Shown here: positions 26,692 through 35,153 of the stretch, piece by piece | Layout: each line of letters starts with the position of its first letter | Position numbering within the stretch: position 1 is the stretch's first letter | Origin: Thiomicrorhabdus xiamenensis | Lineage (GTDB): Bacteria; Pseudomonadota; Gammaproteobacteria; Thiomicrospirales; Thiomicrospiraceae | Reading direction: 5' to 3' | Length of the DNA: 64,000 nt | Assembly: GCF_013282625.1 (NCBI RefSeq) | Contig: NZ_CP054020.1 | Coordinates: 1,054,001 to 1,118,000, forward strand | Made by a program: the position numbers and the translations under genes | The notes under the pieces: generated by a model | Told to the model about the DNA's origin: nothing | Databases searched by the model: none | Seen by the model: only the letters and a program-made list of their open reading frames with translations

Positions 26692-26706
26692 TTGGTGGAG
26701 CTGGGG
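26692..26706. repeat. Right attachment-site repeat within the ssrA 3' end
   Basis: The second copy of the 15-base repeat TTGGTGGAGCTGGGG. Here it forms the acceptor stem and CCA end of the functional tmRNA, so integration leaves ssrA intact. Confidence 0.85.
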
Positions 26707-27049
26707 GGAGTCGAACCCCCGTCCGCAAAGCCGCCATCTAAAAATCTACATGTTTATTTGGTCTATTCATTTAACTTAAATGCTGCCCGACCAGCAGGGA
26801 TCACACCAAGCGAGTTTGTTAAGTTTAGTGGTACGTACCCAAACACGCACGCAACACGATCCTTTGTAAGTCGATACAGGCTAGGGGCCAAAGGCAACGG
26901 GTCTAGCCTGCACTAGCGGGATTAAGCCGCTAGAGCGTAGTTATCGTCGTTTGCAACTATAACAAAAGTGAAATAAAGATTTACGTGCATCATTCAGGCA
27001 CGACATGCATTTTAAACTTTGAACTCCCCGTCGAAACCAGTGCAGCCCC
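26693..27049 (-). ncRNA. ssrA: Transfer-messenger RNA (tmRNA)
   Basis: On the minus strand the 5' end reads GGGGCTGCACTGGTTTCGAC and the 3' end carries a T-loop (GGGGGTTCGACTCCCCCC equivalent), an acceptor stem and an encoded CCA, giving about 357 nt. The tag frame at 26922-26954 encodes ANDDNYALAA and stops, a typical gammaproteobacterial degradation tag entered at GCA. A TATAAT at 27083-27088 (minus strand) fits a promoter with a short precursor leader. tmRNA rescues stalled ribosomes with SmpB, encoded nearby at 28739-29218. Its 3' end is the integration site of the island. Confidence 0.96.
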
Positions 27050-27295
27050 AATAGAAAGATCGGTGTTTATCTAAAGATGGGTATTATAGTGAAATTTTCA
27101 AGGGATTACAGCGACACTTTTGGGATTTATTCGGATATCTGTCGCTTTCCGAGAAAGGAATAGACATTTATCAGTGCTTAAATTATCTTTACCTCATATA
27201 TATTATGTTTTGAATGAAGCTCGCCGAGCGTTTGGATGTCCTAAGAGACGATTGAATGGCGCTACGGGTTTCTCGATATCAAATGGTACAAGGGA

Positions 27296-28666
27296 ATGAT
27301 GCCGAAATTGTTACAGCAGGGCGTTTTAAGTTATCAGCAACGGTTGGCCGCGAGAATTCGCTGGTTTGTTTTAATTCTGTTTATGCCGGTGTTGATGTTG
27401 CTGATTTTTCATTTCCTGATTAAGGAAAACTGGGCAATGGTGACGGCTTTTTCGATTTCTCTGTTTGGTTTTCTCGCCAGTTATCATTTTCATCAGAAGC
27501 ATTCCGATGCGCTTTCCTCTCTGATTTTGCTCAGTTCACTGTATATTCTTTATCTGCTGAGCCTGTTTGCCGTTTCCGAGGGGCAGCAGCAGATCTACTA
27601 CTGGGTACTGGTTCTGCCGATACTTAATATTTTTATCAACCGTTTAATCCATCAGCTGGTGTGGTTGGTGATTCTATTGATTCCGCTGTTGCTGCCGAGC
27701 TGGTTTGCCGAGGGGGGGGAGTTTGAAGGCAGTTATACCAATATTGCCGTGGCGCTGATTGTTATCAGTGTCATGTTGTATTTCGTAAAGGAGTTCTTTT
27801 TACGATCCGAGCAGAATATTCATCACCTTAACCGCGAACTGGAATACCAGCAAAAGATTGTCGACAGCAGCGTTCCAATGCTGAAGATGGATCTTAACGG
27901 TGAAATTACCTATGCGAGTCTGGCAATATCGCGCATTCTCGGCCGCAGTGTCAGTAATATCGTCGGCAAGAATTATACGGATTTGAAATTAATTTCCCTG
28001 AGCAATGATCCCCAGGTTTGGTTGTCGGAACGCAAATTCTGGGGAGGGATTCTGTATTCGGAAGTCGGGCCGAAAAGCTATTGGCTGGATGCGATGATTC
28101 GCCCGGAATACGATGCGTTTTCCAATAAAACCGGTTATCTGCTGATTGCGGAAAACATCACCCGTCAACAGTCTCTGGAAAAACAGGCTAACCATGATCA
28201 GTTGACCGGAGCGCTTAACCGTCGTGTTTTTGATGAGTTTATTTTTCAGACAATCGAGGAGTTCAACCGTCATAAGGATCCGGTCTGTTTGGTGTTGTGC
28301 GATATCGACCATTTTAAAGAGGTGAATGACACTTTCGGTCATTTGACTGGGGACGATATCCTTAAAGAGTTCTATAAGATAATGGATGAGAGTTTGCGTC
28401 AGACGGACTCTCTGGCGCGGTGGGGCGGTGAGGAGTTTGCCATTCTTCTGCCTATGACCAATGTGGATCAGGCGCTCACTGTGATCGAGAAATTACGCGA
28501 AAAAGTCGAAGAGCATGTCTGGCCGAAAAATATCTCGCTAACCTCCAGTTTCGGGATCTGTCAGCTGCAGCAGGGATGGTCGTCAAAAGAGTGGTTTGAA
28601 CAAACGGACAATGCGCTCTATCAGGCAAAAGATCAAGGACGCAACCGGGTTATTGTCTGTTCATAA
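27296..28666 (+). CDS. Membrane PAS-GGDEF diguanylate cyclase
   Basis: A 456-residue protein. About five hydrophobic segments lie in residues 20-165, followed by a short coil, a PAS-like domain (about 190-295, VDSSVPMLKMDLNGEITYAS) and a GGDEF domain. The active site reads WGGEEF, so cyclic di-GMP synthesis is expected. The inhibitory RxxD site (RQTD) lies five residues before it, so product inhibition is likely. DHFKEVNDTFGH is the conserved metal/nucleotide region. The start is one of two adjacent ATG codons (27296 or 27299) behind AAGGGA. It stands alone and ends at a bidirectional terminator. Confidence 0.9.
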   Translation: MMPKLLQQGVLSYQQRLAARIRWFVLILFMPVLMLLIFHFLIKENWAMVTAFSISLFGFLASYHFHQKHSDALSSLILLSSLYILYLLSLFAVSEGQQQIYYWVLVLPILNIFINRLIHQLVWLVILLIPLLLPSWFAEGGEFEGSYTNIAVALIVISVMLYFVKEFFLRSEQNIHHLNRELEYQQKIVDSSVPMLKMDLNGEITYASLAISRILGRSVSNIVGKNYTDLKLISLSNDPQVWLSERKFWGGILYSEVGPKSYWLDAMIRPEYDAFSNKTGYLLIAENITRQQSLEKQANHDQLTGALNRRVFDEFIFQTIEEFNRHKDPVCLVLCDIDHFKEVNDTFGHLTGDDILKEFYKIMDESLRQTDSLARWGGEEFAILLPMTNVDQALTVIEKLREKVEEHVWPKNISLTSSFGICQLQQGWSSKEWFEQTDNALYQAKDQGRNRVIVCS

Positions 28667-28687
28667 TCAACAGCGCTTGTTGGCCAC

Positions 28688-28722
28688 AAATAAAAAACCA
28701 CCGTTTCGGTGGTTTTTTATTT
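28688..28722. terminator. Bidirectional terminator between the cyclase gene and smpB
   Basis: AAATAAAAAACCACCG and its complement surround a TTT loop, with A and T runs on both sides, so it can end transcription from both converging genes. Confidence 0.88.
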
Positions 28723-28738
28723 GTGCAGTAGGGTGAGG

Positions 28739-29218
28739 TCAACGGGTCATTTTCATTAAACGCTGTTTATCACGGTTCCATTCACGCTCTTTTTCGGTAG
28801 CGCGTTTGTCATGCATTTTCTTACCTTTAGCCAGACCGAGGCTGAGTTTCACCTTGCCGCGGGACCAGTGCAGGTTTAAAGGCACCAGTGTAAAGCCTTT
28901 CTGATCAACGGCGCCGATCAGGCGGTCAATTTCGCGGCGGTGCATCAGCAGTTTACGCAATCGTAGCGGATCTTGCTTGGTGTGGCTTGAGGCGGTGATC
29001 AGAGGTGTGATTAAAGCACCGAAAAGCCAGGCTTCGTTGTTTTTGAGCAGGATATAGCTTTCATTGATTTGCACTTTACCCTGGCGCAGACTTTTGACTT
29101 CCCAGCCTTCAAGTGTCAGGCCGGCTTCAAACTCCTGTTCAATAAAGTAGTCGAAACGGGCTTTTTTATTCTGCGCGATGACATTTGCAGGCGTTTTCTT
29201 TTTCGATTTTTTTGCCAT
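28739..29218 (-). CDS. smpB: SsrA-binding protein SmpB
   Basis: A 159-residue protein with the SmpB core ([39 protein letters not shown]) and the basic C-terminal tail ([26 protein letters not shown]) that enters the decoding site. It binds tmRNA and brings it to stalled ribosomes. Length is typical. It lies about 1.7 kb from ssrA, on the same strand, with the GGDEF gene between in opposite orientation. Confidence 0.97.
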   Translation of the reverse strand: MAKKSKKKTPANVIAQNKKARFDYFIEQEFEAGLTLEGWEVKSLRQGKVQINESYILLKNNEAWLFGALITPLITASSHTKQDPLRLRKLLMHRREIDRLIGAVDQKGFTLVPLNLHWSRGKVKLSLGLAKGKKMHDKRATEKEREWNRDKQRLMKMTR

Positions 29219-29353
29219 GCTTTACCTATCTCTAAATCGTTTGCTGAGGATTTCCGATAAGTCGGATATTCCACAAGCGTCAAGTTCCAAATGGGAGACG
29301 ATTATAACACCGCCTCGTTGGGTTTTTGCTCAGTTTATTGAGGCTGTTGCCGT

Positions 29354-30100
29354 CTAATCGTCACGCAAAGTTCTACTGAGTAGACAGAAATCCAGAACTT
29401 CAGGTGGTGCAAAATTTTTCAGACGTTGTACATCCAGAGAGTATTTTTGCTGTATGCCGTTTGGCATGTCCAATTGAAAATGCATCGGTGTAGAGTTCTC
29501 GATAGCCGTTTTGAATGCCTTGAACAGTTCACGGCTCAAGTCGGTATTTTTGGTACTGGTAAATGAAGGGATTTCCTGAAAGACCATCGAGGTGTGCCAG
29601 CTGACACTGACTTTGTCTTTATTTGCCGCTTTGAAACTGTCGGCAAGGGGAAACCAGTTGCTCAGCGCTCGAATCTGGCCGCCGACGGAAACGTCTTCAC
29701 TGAAAGAGCGGCCTGCAACTTTAACCTTAAGATCTTGCTTTTGATCATAGATAAAACCGTGTTTGGCGTATTTGGAAGAGTCGTTATGCAGTTTGCCGTT
29801 TTCCATCAGGTTGTTTTTCTCTTCGAGAAAAGCGGTGCTGAAGTTGGTATAGAAAGGTTGGCAACGGATAAGAAACGCTTTTTGCGTGGCGAAATCCTGC
29901 GGGGCGTAAGTCAGTTTGGCGTGATGAATTTTTTCGCTGAAATCATCGTATTCATATTCCAGCTGCCACGAATCATTCGGCCAACTGGTATTTTCGGTCA
30001 ACAGTTCTTCGGCAGCCCAAGCCGGGCCGATGTTCAGGATCGGTAATATAAAAAATGCCCAAAGAGAGAAGAAGCCTTGCCGTTTGCTCAAGTGTTTCAT
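29354..30100 (-). CDS. Exported protein of unknown function
   Basis: A 248-residue protein with a clear signal peptide (MKHLSKRQG, hydrophobic 10-30, cleavage predicted after AWA). The mature part has no recognised motif. Its beta-rich pattern and the segments WQLEYEYDDFSEKIHHAKLTY and PNGIQQKYSLDVQRLKNF are reminiscent of DUF3108-like outer-membrane-associated proteins, a weak resemblance. I use the ATG at 30100 with GGAG upstream; a GTG at 30112 would add four residues. It is a single gene on the minus strand. Confidence 0.65.
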   Translation of the reverse strand: MKHLSKRQGFFSLWAFFILPILNIGPAWAAEELLTENTSWPNDSWQLEYEYDDFSEKIHHAKLTYAPQDFATQKAFLIRCQPFYTNFSTAFLEEKNNLMENGKLHNDSSKYAKHGFIYDQKQDLKVKVAGRSFSEDVSVGGQIRALSNWFPLADSFKAANKDKVSVSWHTSMVFQEIPSFTSTKNTDLSRELFKAFKTAIENSTPMHFQLDMPNGIQQKYSLDVQRLKNFAPPEVLDFCLLSRTLRDD

Positions 30101-30326
30101 GGGGGTCTCCACTAAAATATTTTTTCTTTATGCTAAGTTGTATAAATAGGCGGCGCTGCAGCGCGTCCCTTGATCGGTCAGCGAAGGAATTTGTTATACT
30201 ATTGTGCCTTGAATTTTAATGCTGTGCGGCCGAACATTTACTTAGTCTAAGTAGTTAGGCATGCTTAAGCAAATATAGGCTCTTGAGGTTTTCCTGAAAG
30301 CCGTTGAAGGAAGGACGCTTTAGTGA

Positions 30327-30770
30327 ATGAAAAAAATTACCCGTAGTGCCTTATTGCCGTATTCGGCCAAAAAAATGTATGACCTGGTCAATGATGTCGA
30401 GGCTTATCCTGAGTTTCTTCCGTGGTGCGGAGCCGCGGAAGTTAAATCCCGCGACGGTTCCAGTATGTCCGCTTCGGTAACCATTGCCAAGGCGGGGATC
30501 AAGCAGACGTTTACCACGAAAAACCATCTTGTTGACGGCAAGCGCATTGAAATGCAATTACTCGACGGCCCCTTCAAGTCATTGAGAGGAGAATGGGAAT
30601 TTAAAGTGCTGGATGAAGATGCCTGTAAAATTCTGTTCGAAGTGGAATTTGAAGTCAGCAGTGGTCTGTTGAATATGGCCATCGGACCGATTTTCGAACA
30701 GATCGCCAGTACGCTGGTGGACTCTTTCTGTGAAAGAGCGAAAGCGGTTTATCCGAATCCTTTTGCTTAA
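30327..30770 (+). CDS. ratA: RatA-like START-domain protein (type II toxin-antitoxin RatA family)
   Basis: A 147-residue SRPBCC/Coq10-type protein (ALLPYSAKKMYDLVNDVEAYPEFLPWCGAAEV, VEFEVSSGLLNMAIGPIFEQIASTLVDSFCERA). E. coli RatA was reported to block 70S ribosome association, while Coq10 homologues bind ubiquinone, so either function is possible. It is followed 46 bases later by rnfH, the usual ratAB pair, opposite bamE as in many gammaproteobacteria. Length is standard. Confidence 0.9.
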   Translation: MKKITRSALLPYSAKKMYDLVNDVEAYPEFLPWCGAAEVKSRDGSSMSASVTIAKAGIKQTFTTKNHLVDGKRIEMQLLDGPFKSLRGEWEFKVLDEDACKILFEVEFEVSSGLLNMAIGPIFEQIASTLVDSFCERAKAVYPNPFA

Positions 30771-30816
30771 GAGTGCGTTTGCAGCCGATACAAAAAGATG
30801 AATTAAGGTGAATACC

Positions 30817-31098
30817 GTGAAAATTGAAATAGCCTACGCCTTACCGGAAGAGCAGTTTTTATATGAGCAGGACGTCGCCGACGGGAGTACGGTCTCTGAG
30901 GCGTTGCAAGCTTCCGAACTGTTGCGACGTTTCCCAGAGTTGGATATCGAAAAAGTCGGAATCTTCGGCAAACCGGTTAAACATGATCAGGTTCTGCGCG
31001 AAGGCGATCGGATCGAAGTATATCGTCCTTTGAAAGCGGATCCGCGCGAGCGCCGGCGTGAAAAGGTCACTAAAGAGCGTGACGGGAAGCTGAAATAA
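30817..31098 (+). CDS. rnfH: RnfH family ubiquitin-like protein (RatB)
   Basis: A 93-residue beta-grasp protein (KIEIAYALPEEQFLYEQDVADGSTVSEAL, VGIFGKPVKHDQVLREGDRIEVYRPLKADPRE). I prefer the GTG at 30817, because AAGGTG lies six bases upstream and family members begin with a short strand of this kind. A GTG at 30808 overlaps the ribosome site. It is the usual second gene after ratA. Its function is not well established. Confidence 0.9.
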   Translation: MKIEIAYALPEEQFLYEQDVADGSTVSEALQASELLRRFPELDIEKVGIFGKPVKHDQVLREGDRIEVYRPLKADPRERRREKVTKERDGKLK

Positions 31099-31108
31099 TC
31101 TTCTCTTG

Positions 31109-31146
31109 AAATAAAAAATGCAGCTTAAAAGCTGCATTTTTTATTT
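31109..31146. terminator. Bidirectional terminator between rnfH and bamE
   Basis: An approximately 18-bp perfect stem (AAATAAAAAATGCAGCTT and complement) with an AA centre and A/T runs on both flanks serves the convergent genes. Confidence 0.88.
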
Positions 31147-31182
31147 AGGATAGCTTCGCTAAAAGACGCTTTACCAAAAACG

Positions 31183-31614
31183 TCAGAACCAGCCCAGTCC
31201 CAAAAAGCTATCGTCTTTTTTCATTTGCACCTTGATCGGATGCGACTCCCATTTGGTTAAATAGAAGTTCTTATCGAACTGCAATACAAGGTGTTTTTTC
31301 ACCGTCAGCTCGGATTTCGGGTCCGTTGTGTAGAACAGATATTCCCAGTGGTAAGGGTTAAAGGTGTTTTGCCCGATCGGTGGCCCCAACAACTTTCTTA
31401 CCTGAATCTGATTTAAGCCTTCCTGAATCAGGTCTAACGACTCTTCGGTCATAACATTTCCTTGAGTAATCGGAGCTTCATAAGGTTTAAAGGCAGAGCA
31501 GCCGTTCAAGGCACCAATCGTGCTGAACAGTAATCCGGTCAGGATAAGTTTCTTAATGCGGGACGGTTTGTTTGCGGGGACCTGGGCTTGTGAAAGCATG
31601 GGTGTGATTCTCAT
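31183..31614 (-). CDS. bamE: Outer-membrane assembly lipoprotein BamE
   Basis: A 143-residue lipoprotein. The signal peptide ends in a lipobox (LNGC, Cys at about 39). The SmpA/OmlA domain follows (PITQGNVMTEESLDLIQEGLNQIQVRKLLGPPIGQNTF, WEYLFYT). It is a subunit of the BAM complex that inserts beta-barrel proteins. The signal region is a little longer than usual, and a shorter start at the second ATG (MLSQ, 31599) is possible. It diverges from fur, as in many gammaproteobacteria. Confidence 0.92.
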   Translation of the reverse strand: MRITPMLSQAQVPANKPSRIKKLILTGLLFSTIGALNGCSAFKPYEAPITQGNVMTEESLDLIQEGLNQIQVRKLLGPPIGQNTFNPYHWEYLFYTTDPKSELTVKKHLVLQFDKNFYLTKWESHPIKVQMKKDDSFLGLGWF

Positions 31615-31803
31615 TTAGATTCTTGTTTTGAACGCTTTTTTCGACATAAAAAAATCGGAATTGGGTTATTATACACACATAATGAGTTTTTCAATCTTGT
31701 TAAGCGGATTTTACTAGGATTGTATGTTTGCTTAGACGTTTAATGTTTGAATTCGATATCCCGCGTATTGTCGGGGCGTAAGTGTATCAATATAGAGGTT
31801 TTG

Positions 31804-32214
31804 ATGAGCGGTGCAGAATTAAAAAAAGTGGGCTTGAAAGTCACTTTGCCTAGACTGAAAATATTGGAAATTTTGGAAAGCGCTGGCGAAGATCATCATC
31901 TGTCGGCTGAAGATGTTTTCAAGATTTTGTTAGAGCAGGGCGAAGAGGTCGGATTGGCGACCGTTTACCGCGTCTTGACCCAGTTTGAACAGGCGGGAAT
32001 TGTTCGCCGTTTGAACTTCGAAAACAATGTCTCTATTTTTGAATTGGATACTGGTGACAATCACGATCATATTGTCTGCATGAAGACCGGTCGCGTACGT
32101 GAATTCGTCGATCCGACCATTGAAGAGCGTATTAAAGAGATTGCCAAAGAGCTGGGCTATGAATTATCCGGCCATAATCTGGTGATTTACGGCGCTTATA
32201 AAGAAGAGCAATAA
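31804..32214 (+). CDS. fur: Ferric uptake regulator Fur
   Basis: A 136-residue Fur protein with the winged-helix domain (LKKVGLKVTLPRLKILEILE, GLATVYRVLTQFEQAGIVRRLNFE) and the metal-binding region (NHDHIVCMKTGRVREFVD). The first CxxC zinc pair seen in E. coli Fur is reduced to a single Cys, as in Pseudomonas Fur, so the structural zinc site is probably absent. The ATG at 31804 has AGAGG upstream and begins at the family's usual position; a longer frame from 31747 lacks support. It represses iron-uptake genes when Fe2+ is bound. Confidence 0.94.
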   Translation: MSGAELKKVGLKVTLPRLKILEILESAGEDHHLSAEDVFKILLEQGEEVGLATVYRVLTQFEQAGIVRRLNFENNVSIFELDTGDNHDHIVCMKTGRVREFVDPTIEERIKEIAKELGYELSGHNLVIYGAYKEEQ

Positions 32215-32268
32215 AACCTGGATTAAAGTTATTGCCTTCTTCTTTAGACGCGGGCAATAAATCATGCG

Positions 32269-32305
32269 AAAAAGCGGTTGACCTTAGAAGGCAGCCGCTT
32301 TTTTT
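32269..32305. terminator. Terminator between fur and recN
   Basis: AAAAAGCGG and CCGCTTTTT form a stem around a 17-base loop, ending in a T run on the plus strand and an A run that can act for the minus strand. Confidence 0.7.
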
Positions 32306-32313
32306 GTATGTAA

Positions 32314-33978
32314 CTATTTTTCCTGTGCTTGAGAGAGCATTTCTTGAGCCATCTTCTGAGTCTGTTCGGTGATTTTCATGCCGCCGAGCATACGCGCCAG
32401 TTCTTCGATTCGTTGTGATGGATCCAGATGGTTCACTTCGGTATGAGTCATTTCGGCACGTGTGCTTTTAGCGATTTTAAAATGGTGATTGCCGTGAGCC
32501 GCGACTTGTGCCAGGTGGGTGATCGACAAAATCTGTTTGTGTTGGCCCAGTTGACGCATCTTCTCTCCAACCACTTCGGCGATGCCGCCGCCGATTCCAA
32601 CATCGACTTCGTCAAAAATGAGAGTTGGCAATTGCGCGACTTCAGCGGTCGCTACCTGAATCGCCAGACTGATGCGCGATAATTCACCGCCGGAGGCGAC
32701 TTTTGCCAGCGGCTGGATAGGTTGTCCTTTGTTAGCGGATACTTTGAAGTCGATCTGGTCGACTCCTGTCTGAGCCGGTGTTTTACTTGCATCGAGCATC
32801 ACTTCGAAAACGCCGTTTGCCATGCCGAGCTCCTGCATGCCTTCGGTAATCTGTCGGCTTAACTTCTTGGCGGCTTTCTGACGCGAAGCCCGTAGCTTAT
32901 GTGCTTTTTCGTAAAAGTCCGCTTCCTGTTGCTTGATTTCGTGGCGCAGTTGTTCCAGCGATTCTCCCGAATGCTGCAGGGTATTGAGCGCCTCTTCGAT
33001 CTGCTGTTGCTTTTGCGGCAGCTGAGAAGGTTCAATCATATATTTCTTAGCGATGGAAAACAGGGCGGACAGACGCTCTTCAACGGCTTCGAGCTGATTT
33101 GGATCCAGCTCGATATTTTCTGCAGTCGTCTGGATTTCCGCGGCGGCTTCCTGAATTTCGATTAATGCACTGTTGAGCTGCGCTAAAGGTGCTTCAAATT
33201 GCGGGCAGAAAGCCACCACTTCTTCCAGCTGGTGAATCGCATGATTGATTTGATCGCTGGCACCTTGTTCGACTTCGAGGTGGTCATAGGCGCTTAAACC
33301 GCGACGTTTGATCTCGCTGGCATGCGAAAGTTGATTCTGTTGCAGTTCCAGTTCTTCAAATTCGTCGTCGAGCGGGGATAGTTCGGCAAATTCCTGCTGC
33401 TGGAAGCTCAGGAGTTCCAATCGGCTTTGAAAGTCCTGTTGCTGCTGTTCCAGTGCGCTCAGCTGTTGTTGCAGGCTTTTCCACTGCTTGAAGCTGTCGC
33501 GAGTTTGCTCAAACAGTTCCGTATGGGCGGCGAAGGCATCCAGAAGTGCCAGTTGTTTGCCGCTGTGCAGTAGCGACTGGTGTTCGTGCTGGCCGTGAAT
33601 ATCAATCAGCTGATTACTGAGTGTCTTAAGCTGGGCAACCGCGACCGGAATGCCGTTGATGTAAGCTTTGGAGCGACCTTCGGCGGTAACGGTGCGGCGC
33701 AGCAGGCAGGAGGTTTCATCGTCCAGTTCATTTTCCTGCAGCCAGAGTTGAACATGCGGGAGCTGACTTAAATCGAATGCCGCGCTGATGTCGGCTCTTT
33801 TGCTGCCGTGGCGTACCAGAGAACTGTCGGCGCGTTCTCCGAGTGTCAGGCCGAGGGCATCAAGCAGAATGGATTTTCCGGCTCCGGTTTCTCCCGTCAG
33901 GGAGCTGAAGCCGTTACTGAAGTTTAAATTCAGCTTTTCAATTAAAGCCAGATTTTGAATTGACAACTCGCTTAACAT
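32314..33978 (-). CDS. recN: DNA repair protein RecN
   Basis: A 554-residue SMC-like ATPase. Walker A is GETGAGKS (residues about 30-37), long coiled coils occupy about 150-375 and the C-terminal ATPase half has the signature VASGGELSRISLAIQ and Walker B PTLIFDEVDVGIGG. It acts in recombinational repair of double-strand breaks. It lies 118 bases after nadK on the same strand, a common gammaproteobacterial pair. The length matches the family. Confidence 0.96.
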   Translation of the reverse strand: MLSELSIQNLALIEKLNLNFSNGFSSLTGETGAGKSILLDALGLTLGERADSSLVRHGSKRADISAAFDLSQLPHVQLWLQENELDDETSCLLRRTVTAEGRSKAYINGIPVAVAQLKTLSNQLIDIHGQHEHQSLLHSGKQLALLDAFAAHTELFEQTRDSFKQWKSLQQQLSALEQQQQDFQSRLELLSFQQQEFAELSPLDDEFEELELQQNQLSHASEIKRRGLSAYDHLEVEQGASDQINHAIHQLEEVVAFCPQFEAPLAQLNSALIEIQEAAAEIQTTAENIELDPNQLEAVEERLSALFSIAKKYMIEPSQLPQKQQQIEEALNTLQHSGESLEQLRHEIKQQEADFYEKAHKLRASRQKAAKKLSRQITEGMQELGMANGVFEVMLDASKTPAQTGVDQIDFKVSANKGQPIQPLAKVASGGELSRISLAIQVATAEVAQLPTLIFDEVDVGIGGGIAEVVGEKMRQLGQHKQILSITHLAQVAAHGNHHFKIAKSTRAEMTHTEVNHLDPSQRIEELARMLGGMKITEQTQKMAQEMLSQAQEK

Positions 33979-34096
33979 GCGTCTATTTCCAGATCAAAAA
34001 AGTGCGTTGCAGGAGGTTTTTTCAGCTGAAAAAACCGAGAGAATTTTCATTCCGGCTTTAGATTACTTGAAAACGGTTACAAAATCCAAAGGTTTT

Positions 34097-34972
34097 TTAC
34101 AGCTTATCTCCCCAGCGCAATTTTGCTCTGAGAAGTTCAAAATGATCGTGCCCTTTAGGGTGGATCATCTGAATGAATTTTTTGTGTCGGCTGATTGTTG
34201 TTTCGTGTCCCTGACCGATGTTGTGAGTCAGCTGGCCGTCACAGATAATATGTGCCATGCCGTTACAGTTTTTATGCGGGTAGATGCGCACTACGCTGCT
34301 GCCCGGAATAACATAAGGGCGCGTGCTCATGGTGTGCGGGTTGACCGAAACCAGACTGAGCACATCCAGACGCGGGTCGAGAATCGGCCCGCCCGCAGAC
34401 AGGGCGTAGGCGGTAGAACCGGTCGGGGTGGCGATAATCATTCCATCGGAACGCTGGGTATTCAGAAAACGGCCGTCCACCTCGGTTTCGAATTCAATCA
34501 TTCGCGGCGAGTCGGTTTTGTGAATCACGACGTCGTTGAGCGCCAGCTGATCGAATTCGAGTTTGCCGTCCTTTCGTATCTGAACATGGATCAGATTGCG
34601 TTGCTCGTATTCACACTCGCCGACCATGACTTCATCCAGTGTGTTGAGCATCTCGTTAGGCGAGATGTCCGTCAAAAATCCGAGACGTCCCAAGTTGATG
34701 CCGAGAATTGGAATGTCGTGATCGACCACGGAGCGGGCTACATCGAGAAAGGTGCCGTCTCCGCCGACAACGATGGCGATATCGATATGTTTGACCAGTT
34801 CCAGTCGGTCAATGACTTCGACGCCGTATCTCTGATGCGGGAAGTCGGCGCAGGAAGCCGAGTCCAGCAGGACCGTTTTGTCATGGCTAAGCAAATGCTG
34901 CAGCAGGCGATTGATCGTATCCCAGCAGGCAATGCCGTCGTATTTGCCAAAAATGCCGATTCGCTTAAACAT
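34097..34972 (-). CDS. nadK: NAD kinase
   Basis: A 291-residue NAD kinase with the GGDGTFL motif, LGINLGRLGFLTDI, and the TPTGSTAYALSAGGPI block of the substrate pocket. It phosphorylates NAD to NADP. I use the ATG at 34972 (MFKRIGIFGKYD) with GAAGGAA upstream; a longer frame adds nine residues (34999) with no homology. It diverges from hrcA across a promoter region of about 180 bases. Confidence 0.96.
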   Translation of the reverse strand: MFKRIGIFGKYDGIACWDTINRLLQHLLSHDKTVLLDSASCADFPHQRYGVEVIDRLELVKHIDIAIVVGGDGTFLDVARSVVDHDIPILGINLGRLGFLTDISPNEMLNTLDEVMVGECEYEQRNLIHVQIRKDGKLEFDQLALNDVVIHKTDSPRMIEFETEVDGRFLNTQRSDGMIIATPTGSTAYALSAGGPILDPRLDVLSLVSVNPHTMSTRPYVIPGSSVVRIYPHKNCNGMAHIICDGQLTHNIGQGHETTISRHKKFIQMIHPKGHDHFELLRAKLRWGDKL

Positions 34973-35002
34973 GATTTTCTTTTCCTTCACTTCCCTCAAG
35001 GC

Positions 35003-35030
35003 TTGAATAAGAGGGGGATAAATTTATAAT
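35003..35030 (+). promoter_or_regulatory. Promoter of hrcA
   Basis: TTGAAT at 35003-35008 and TATAAT at 35025-35030 are separated by 16 bases, a good housekeeping-type promoter that leads directly into the CIRCE-like element. Confidence 0.65.
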
Positions 35031-35058
35031 TTAGCACTCGTGCCAGGGGGAGTGCCAG
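35031..35058 (+). promoter_or_regulatory. CIRCE-like HrcA operator
   Basis: The left arm TTAGCACTC matches the CIRCE consensus exactly. The right arm GAGTGCCAG matches in its first six bases and the spacer is 10 rather than 9. It overlaps the start region of the promoter just upstream, as expected for autorepression of hrcA. The imperfect right arm could weaken binding. Confidence 0.65.
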
Positions 35059-35153
35059 ACACTCTCGGAGTTTGCTGTTTGCAATTATATGAGAATAGCA
35101 AAATTCAATTTGTCCATCTCAAGGCTTTGCTTTCAATTTAAGTTGGTTTACGT

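Larger units (their letters stand above)
14329..26706. mobile_element. 12.4-kb integrative island in the 3' end of ssrA, satellite-like
   Basis: The element is bounded by 15-bp direct repeats of the ssrA 3' end. A P4-type tyrosine integrase gene lies next to the intact ssrA copy, arm-type repeats lie at both ends, and an AlpA-like regulator, a primase/ATPase replication gene and a repeat-rich noncoding stretch lie in between. Most genes (24529-26477, 21559-24424, 20971-21294, 14516-18945) read leftward; 19093-20896 read rightward. The left cargo, especially 14516-18945, is visibly more A+T rich than the chromosome. No structural, packaging or lysis genes are recognised, which argues for a satellite or a genomic island rather than a full prophage. 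ssrA is a well-known integration site. Confidence 0.88.

Noticed and set aside
26689-26916. Plus-strand frame across ssrA
   Set aside because: It reads the complement of tmRNA, a well-supported RNA gene.
33977-35029. Long plus-strand open frame of 350 codons
   Set aside because: It lies antisense to nadK, which has full family motifs; the frame is an overlap artefact with no family pattern.
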